Positions 58,594-64,000 of a stretch of 64,000 nt of DNA are shown here, one piece after another. The position numbers and the translations under genes are program-made. Below the pieces are notes generated by a model. That model worked only from the letters and a program-made list of their open reading frames with translations. It was not told the DNA's origin and did not search any database. The first letter of the stretch is position 1. Each line of letters opens with the position of its first letter. The stretch spans positions 18,245,318 to 18,309,317 of the forward strand of contig CM074188.1 of assembly GCA_037179385.1 (NCBI GenBank). The letters are read 5' to 3'. The DNA is from Holothuria scabra. Its lineage: Eukaryota; Echinodermata; Holothuroidea; Aspidochirotida; Holothuriidae.

Positions 58594-60002
58594 TGTTGAA
58601 AAATGACAACAGCAGTCATGTACCTTGGAGTAGTATGGTTAAAATGGGAAGACCCAGTGATTGCAGATCTGCCAGGACTGAGCCTATACAGCACATTAAA
58701 AAATTACAAAACAAACTCTGTTTAACAAAGGATTTTTTTCTTTCCTGGTCAGCTTTTTGATGTTAATATCTGACATTTCAAAAGCACGTTGGAAAGCAGG
58801 TATATATGTTTTGCAAGCATGTGACTGCATTTGAAAGTGGTCAATCAGTTATCACTAGAAAAAAACTTGCATTTTCAGAATTAACACCCAAAGAAACAGA
58901 TTGGGTAGTATATATTGTTGGAATAATAGATAAAGTAAGTAATAATAAAAAAACATAGGACTTCTGACTTCATAAATCCATTTTGAAATGATGAGAGTAG
59001 CCTAGCTAGGTAAAAAAATAAAAGGAAATACAACTACTGTGAGTAGAAGAGAGATGCATATCTGACAGTCAAGCTACGGTACTGTACTCCAGAAGAAATG
59101 CTTACTGTCATGAAAATAGTCAAAGCTTTAGAAATTTATGAACAATTACAGTAAATATAGCACCCCGTCCCACACTGTGACAAAGACATCACACTTCCAT
59201 TGCAGAAAGACATGGGAAGACTGTCATCCAATACCCCCATCCCTTTTTGTTTAGGTAGAGGGCAAAACAACTCCATGCTTAAATCTTGAATGACCCTTGT
59301 GTTTTGGCATTTATTTTACCATAAGTGTTCAGTAAACCAGGAGTGCCAGAGAGGTGCTAAGGGGAGTGAGGTGGGACAGGGATTCATCTCCCAGTTATGA
59401 TGGATGGTCCCCACTGTATATGGGAAACATTTTAGGAAACATTTTCCATTCTTTTCAAGGGAGCATAGATGGGTATGCTATTCATTGTCCAGAAAGTGAC
59501 AAGTAACATTCCAATTGTGTACCTCCTTCTAATTCTTGAAGGAAATGCAACTGTCCTTTAAAAATCACAAAACTTGAAATTTAATATTCTAACCCAAATC
59601 AACATTGAATTTAAAATCCAAATTTTCAATTTTTCTTTCATAACATTTTATTCAAAATAATTCCCAGACAAATCTCTGGGTTTTGGCCACAGATTTGGGT
59701 TGCTTGTGCCTAGCTACAGTATTATGAAGGATTTCATCATTCCCTTGGAAAGAGACTGCATGGCACCATGCCGGATGTTGTGACTTATTACAGCACGTAC
59801 TACAATGCTATAATCATGGGTGAAAAGAGTTGTGAAGCTGAGAAGCTCCTTCCCAGAAAATTTGGACATCTGGAGGAAAATTTCCCTTTTCATGAAAATG
59901 CAGGGAGAATTGTGGAAACTTTTACTCTCTTCCTGGGAAATAATGCAACTCCCTTCCTGGAAAATAAATATTTTTTCCAGCCCTGGCTGTAATACATGTT
60001 GT
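58594..60002. other. no supported gene
   Basis: AT-rich DNA. Near 59985 the text TTTTTTCCAGCCCTG resembles a hAT right end, but no left end was found. Two overlapping plus-strand frames at 59768-60008 come from that repeat-like text. Confidence 0.4.
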
Positions 60003-60236
60003 AGTTAGATGGAGTTTTACGGCCCAGTTTCCAACCTATTGGTTCAAGTCGAACCGGCCACTGCCTTTTTTCAAGTTGTGGCTCACTGGCTTGTTTTCCC
60101 TACCCCACTGCTTATACAGAGCAGCGATCATGCAAAATGGCAGTAGGTTCCTTTTTTAGAGTCTTTGGTATGACTCGACCTGGGAAGTGAGCCTTCTGCG
60201 TGAGAGGTGGATGCTCTACCGTAGTACAGTTAGACC
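60003..60236 (-). repeat. tRNA-derived SINE (family F), fullest copy
   Basis: Read on the minus strand, a tRNA-like head at 60236-60166 has an A-box-like GTACTACGGTAGAGC, an anticodon-arm-like CCTCTCACGCAGAAGG and a B-box-like CAGGTCGAGTCATACC. The body follows (GTAGGGAAAACAAGCCAGTG, CTTGAACCAATAGGTTGG, CTGGGCCGTAAAACTCCA), ending near 60003. Truncated body copies occur at 10283, 27722 and 62360. Head plus dispersed body is diagnostic of a SINE. The parent tRNA is not assigned. Confidence 0.7.
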
Positions 60237-60403
60237 AAACACACCGTCTGTGTAATACATGTTGTATAAGGGAATCGTGCGTGTAGGACATGTATGATGT
60301 TTGTCTGAACTCAATGAAAGTGCAGCTAGTCTTGGGCAATAACTATTGGTTTTAAGTTCAACAGCCATTTGCAATCCTCCCTGTGTTTGGCTTCCATAAT
60401 TAC

Positions 60404-60478
60404 CTGTAGTTGCTGATGAGGGACAAACTGGCTCTAATATACTGTCATAGTGGCCCTTGACAGGAGTAGATGTCAATG
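60404..60478 (-). CDS. candidate internal exon, unknown gene
   Basis: On the minus strand an acceptor (TTCCACTGAATTGCAG) and a donor (ACTACAGGTAATT) bound 75 bases, read as two bases, 24 codons and one base. The text is LTSTPVKGHYDSILEPVCPS followed by SATT. GHYDSI followed by a hydrophobic residue recalls the C-terminal His loop of OTU-type cysteine proteases, but a few residues are too little to claim it. Phase does not connect directly to the exon at 58000, so membership in the same gene is a guess. Confidence 0.4.
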
Positions 60479-60595
60479 CTGCAATTCAGTGGAATATCAT
60501 ATTTACAGCTGGTGATGCAAGTTTGCAGCACAGGATGAACTGTATGGATGATTTTCAATTATTATAACCACACTTCTAACTACTGTAAACTTGAT

Positions 60596-60800
60596 AATAG
60601 GGCAAGACTTGTTTTTAAGGAGGTATCTCACAATTTTCTTCTCATTCCATAATATTGGATATTCAGGCAAGCCAAGCAAGTAAATTGCACATTTCAGGAA
60701 AGAATATTGTCACTTGAATCTACAGCCAATCATGAAACAGGGCAGTCTAACTACTGTACACTTCTGTACTGTATACTGGGGTGAATGCTCTTGTCTTCAA
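60596..60800. mobile_element. family B MITE (shortened copy)
   Basis: AGGGCAAGACTTGTTTTTAA at left, then TCTCACAATTTTCTTC, AATTGCACATTTCAGG, TACAGCCAATCATGAAACAG with GGCAGTCTAACTACTG, and the right end GGGGTGAATGCTCTTGTCTTCAA. Order and words follow the 21.9-kb copy. Confidence 0.6.
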
Positions 60801-61049
60801 GGAAGAGAGCACATCAAATCAATAGAGCAACTAGCCCAATTTGTAAAGGTAAACTAATCAAGCACATTACAATTATAATTCTGAAAATGTTGGCAATGTC
60901 AAAACATTACCATAGTGGGTATATTGTGCAATTGGGAGAAAATAATATTCACTCAGGCTTTGTGGACAATTAATTGATACTGCAACTCGATCTGCCTAAC
61001 AATGCTCATAAACTGTGCAATATTTTAGTAAATATAGATATAAAGTTTC

Positions 61050-61220
61050 TAGATAGCAAAGATGAGATTTAACTATACCCAACATGAACATGTCATGTAC
61101 AGTATTGTGTAAGTCAACTCAATAAAAAGTTCAAAGTTTAAATTTACTTTCAAGTACAGTTCAAGTACAATTCAAGTACAAGTTAGTTTTCCCTTTAGTC
61201 AACTCTTACAGTAGGCAGGA
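61050..61220. repeat. dispersed repeat H, second copy
   Basis: GATGAGATTTAACTATACCC, ATGAACATGTCATGTACAG, AAAAAGTTCAAAGTTTAAAT and TTTTCCCTTTAGTCAACTCT align with 1590-1760. A short CAAGTACA triplication is private to this copy (about 61152-61180). Confidence 0.5.
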
Positions 61221-61239
61221 TCAAACAGGCTTCGCCCCT

Positions 61240-61345
61240 AGAAGCTCTCAGGTTTTAGCATACTGTATCTCTGAATGAAAAATGTAGTCTCTGGAGAGGT
61301 ATGTTATTTAAATTCTTTTCAGTAAACCCAAACCCAACTCCTTTC
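61240..61345 (+). repeat. dispersed repeat G, second copy
   Basis: The counterpart of 35097-35200, sharing the AGGTTTTAGCA, TGAATGAAAAATGTAGTCTC and GAGAGGTATGTTAT blocks. It lies directly after repeat H, so G may simply be the H repeat's downstream part where that survives. Confidence 0.5.
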
Positions 61346-61619
61346 TGACCAGCTAACATTTGGGTGGGGGGAGGGGGATTGAGGAGGGCCAAGGACAAAA
61401 TCTATGGAGGGCAAATGCCCCCTCTTGCCCCAACATAGAGCCACCATTCATGGTGCTAATTAAAGCCGTGAAAACATTACAACCAATTCTGAACAGCACA
61501 AGGTAGCTGTGCTATAGTGTTGTGAACCATGGAAGTACTACCTGGAAGTTAGCTGGGAAAACATGCTTTTGGAAATTGAAAGACTTGTTTTAATACATCC
61601 TGCAGTTGTTTTCACTCAC

Positions 61620-61713
61620 CTATGGGTGTAACAGCTAGCAACTGAGGTGAGGTTGGTCATTCACTTGGCTCTGTCTGTGTGGCCTACGACATGTACAGTA
61701 CTTTGAAGAACAC
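61620..61713 (-). CDS. candidate exon (possibly untranslated), unknown gene
   Basis: A good acceptor (TTGATTTACTTTCCAG) and a consensus donor (CCATAGGTGAGTG) on the minus strand bound 94 bases. All frames contain a stop. The longest open one gives CSSKYCTCRRPHRQSQVNDQ and then PHLSC before TAG. The splice sites are among the best seen here, so it may be a 5' untranslated or alternatively spliced exon of the gene suggested downstream at 60.4-57.3 kb. Confidence 0.35.
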
Positions 61714-62359
61714 CTGGAAAGTAAATCAAGACTACTTGCAATGAAACAGTATTTTATCTTAGGGAAGAGTGCATATATAAGACTTCCATGATTTCAAATC
61801 ACATGTCCCTCAATGATTAAGGGGTGGTGTCAAAATTGGTTGTTATAAGAGTCATAATAATGATGATTGATGATGATGTGAACAATAGGCCCCATTAAAA
61901 CAGAAAAGGACAAGGGGGGGGGACTGCAATCTATTCTGTCTAAAGGAATTTTAAATCAACCTATACCGATTACCAGTGGCATCAGCAGTGGCTCTTGTAT
62001 ACCCCCCTTATGTAAAAAGTATATTGGGCAAAATGTGTAAGAACTTCACAAACACCTCTTGAAAGCAGCACTTTTTAGTAGTAAAAACAACAGCTGGGAA
62101 GTACCATTTTATGCAATCTGAAACACATTTCAGGCAAAGTTTTCTCTGTATGCAATGTGCTGGTCAATAGTGGCACTCGATATACAGTAGGAGCATTTTC
62201 TTTGGCCCACCACTTCAGCACTTTCCCTCTCCCAATGAAAAAGTTTAGTAATGCCACTGTCAATAACCGAGGACATAAATTTTGCTCGGGCACTAATTTT
62301 TATTGCATTTGGCATTTCCCAGCCCGGTCTCACTGAAGACTTTAAAAATGGAGCTACTG

Positions 62360-62480
62360 CCACTGTGCTTGCAAAAGCAATGGAGTAGGGAAAACAAGCC
62401 TGTGAACCAAAACAGAAAAAAAGGTCAAGACTAGCTTGACTTGAACTACTATGTTGGAAACTTAACCCAGAAATAGCATT
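62360..62480 (+). repeat. SINE family F, plus-strand truncated copy
   Basis: GGAGTAGGGAAAACAAGCCT, GTGAACCAAAAC and TTGACTTGAACTACTATGTT match the SINE body in the opposite orientation to the copy at 60003. The 128-codon minus frame here is not a gene. Confidence 0.5.
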
Positions 62481-62719
62481 TATATGCCATTCCTGCCTAG
62501 ATCTTGGGGAAAACAACTTTTAATACTGTATGTACAGGTACGGCAGCTATACTATGCTTAGCCTACCTTGCAGTACCCCTCATAGCCCAGGCCTCCATTT
62601 TTAAAACATTTAGTGTTGTCTTGGGGCAACCATTTCACTCATTTTGGTTCAGAAGGTAATTTGGTTGTCCAAAATATTTTTCACTTAATTACAAAACAGA
62701 AGGCTATAATTATGTTCAT

Positions 62720-63026
62720 CAAGGGCGGATCCGGGGTGGGGGGGGGGAAACTAGGGTCAACTGCCCCCCCTATGACCAGTCTAGCGTCCCTCAATACAAG
62801 AAAAATGCGCCCCCTGAGTCCTTAAAATAAAGTAAAAACTGCCCGAAAAGTAAAAAAAACAAAGGTCCCCAGAATTTCGAACCGTATAGCTATATATAAC
62901 TGCGGCAATGGGAGTTGGTCTGAGAAATGAGGTCGGTCAAATTCAAGAGTATGTGGCCCCTGTATGATGTTGGCGCCCCCTCTTTCAAACTGCCCCTCCT
63001 TCAGCTAGGGGCTGGATCCGCCCTTG
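62720..63026. mobile_element. 307-bp hAT-type MITE, perfect target duplication
   Basis: The exact octamer ATGTTCAT flanks the element (62712-62719 and 63027-63034). The ends CAAGGGCGGATCC and GGATCCGCCCTTG are exact complements and relatives of the CAGTGGCGGATCC terminus. A G-run lies just inside the left end (62738-62748). CpG content is higher than the surroundings. Noncoding. Confidence 0.9.
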
Positions 63027-63034
63027 ATGTTCAT

Positions 63035-64000
63035 GAGAGGAAACTCCCCTTAGCTCATTTGAAAAATTTGAATTACCCAAGCAGAAAAAAGATAAATCCT
63101 GAGAGTTATCTCTGCGTTTGTGTTCAGTGTCATAAAAGAATACAATCACAATGCCTCTGTTGTGCTGGTCACTGGACATTTCCTAAGTAGCTTTATAGAT
63201 CAATGCACACACAATGCTGCATTGAAATTTTCTTAATCCATCTTTCCTGCCATGTGCCTGCTATGACGGGTACCAAATTTGAAAAGTAGCTAAGGGGCTT
63301 TTCCTAGCATGTTCATGTATTATTGGTCTTGAAGAATAAAAAGATGTGATGTTTGAGAGACAGGAACACTCCAAGTCTGAAATATGGTTATGAAACTATT
63401 ATGGAAAAAGGTGAAAGAATTTATCAATCAGCAGTATACTTTTTCAGTCTGAGAGGAAAATGGTTGTCCATGGGACAACCAACCTGGTTGTCCGTATGGA
63501 ATTTTTGTTGTCCCAGATATTCTGACAGCCATGAAAATTGATTCCTGTAGCCCAACTGGTTACTGGTAGTAGGCCAACAGTACTTTGGCTTGAACTGAAT
63601 TTAGAATGCAGATTTCTTATTTCCCTTGTGAGGAGGGGGTTGTGGGGTGGTGGTGATTGAGGGGAAGGAGATCAGCATCAGTTTTCAATTGCATACAGGT
63701 ACAACCAATTGTTGAATATTTGGTAATTATTTATGCCAAATTGTATATATGAGCATATAAGCAGAATTCAAATTTTTATTGGAGGTGACCCGGCCCAATG
63801 CCCCGGTGTATGGTTTGTTGACGTTGTGTAAATTCCCCTCTTTCTCAAAATCCTTGATCTGCGACTGAGCCCAAAATCTGCAGATCCAGGTTTTCTTAGG
63901 CCACTGATGAAGGCCTACTGTAGTTAACTTTCTATACTATAGCATTGTTCCACACATGGGGGGAAATTTATGATGTACGTACTTGAAAGCCTAGGCCTAT
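63035..64000. other. no gene; lone hAT right end at 63846-63867
   Basis: AAATCCTTGATCTGCGACTG, ending at 63867, is the complement of a CAGTCGCAGATCAAGG hAT end. No left partner was found within the window. The rest is AT-rich and unremarkable. Confidence 0.45.

Noticed and set aside
59768..60008. hAT right end TTTTTTCCAGCCCTG near 59985 as an element
   Set aside because: No left terminus or matching octamer could be found.
60166..60236. A functional tRNA gene
   Set aside because: The acceptor stem and B box are degenerate, and the segment is fused to a dispersed SINE body.
60404..60478. Assignment to OTU-type proteases from GHYDSI
   Set aside because: Six residues are insufficient, and no catalytic Cys block was found nearby.

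Overview
This window looks like intergenic and intronic DNA from a large, AT-rich, repeat-laden animal genome. It has no operons, no ribosome-binding sites and no long uninterrupted genes. It does have LINE reverse-transcriptase relics, tRNA-derived SINEs, many short inverted-repeat transposons, and a few short open stretches bounded by GT/AG splice signals. A marine deuterostome, most likely an echinoderm, is my best guess. The reasons are frequent TAGGCCTA-type motifs and a foldback element built like the TU elements I recall from sea urchin. The taxon is inferred, not shown.

Layout. 0-10 kb: a decayed charged ORF, a TTAA-flanked MITE, and two LINE relics (minus strand 3.76-5.87 kb, plus strand 6.82-8.1 kb), each interrupted by a later insertion. 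10-38 kb: mostly unremarkable AT-rich DNA carrying three dispersed families. Family A and family B are TTAA-flanked MITEs, and family D is a repeat of about 300 bp. There are also individual MITEs with clear target-site duplications (20972-21251, 27909-28474, 32080-32303, 32734-32984). Two plus-strand exon candidates lie at 36.7 and 37.3 kb, one of them resembling a signal-peptide exon. 38-42.2 kb: a compound microsatellite, then a third LINE (minus strand) split by a 1.6-kb hAT-type element. 42-52 kb: a CpG-richer section with a TU-like foldback element (43146-44227), a 2.2-kb hAT-type element (44952-47163) that itself contains a 672-bp long-TIR element, and several small MITEs. It also holds possible minus-strand exons at 44.7 and 52.1-52.6 kb. 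52-64 kb: further MITE and SINE copies, plus a set of minus-strand exon candidates (61.7, 60.4, 57.9, 57.5 and 57.3 kb). The last two of these join in phase and end in a stop codon, so they may be the 3' end of a host gene.

No complete host gene can be assembled and no host protein is named with confidence. The strongest calls are the transposons, because many show matching target-site duplications (8 bp for hAT-type, TTAA for piggyBac-type) and inverted termini. Their nesting gives a relative insertion history: LINEs first, then hAT-type and other inverted-repeat elements inside them, and MITEs inside other MITEs.
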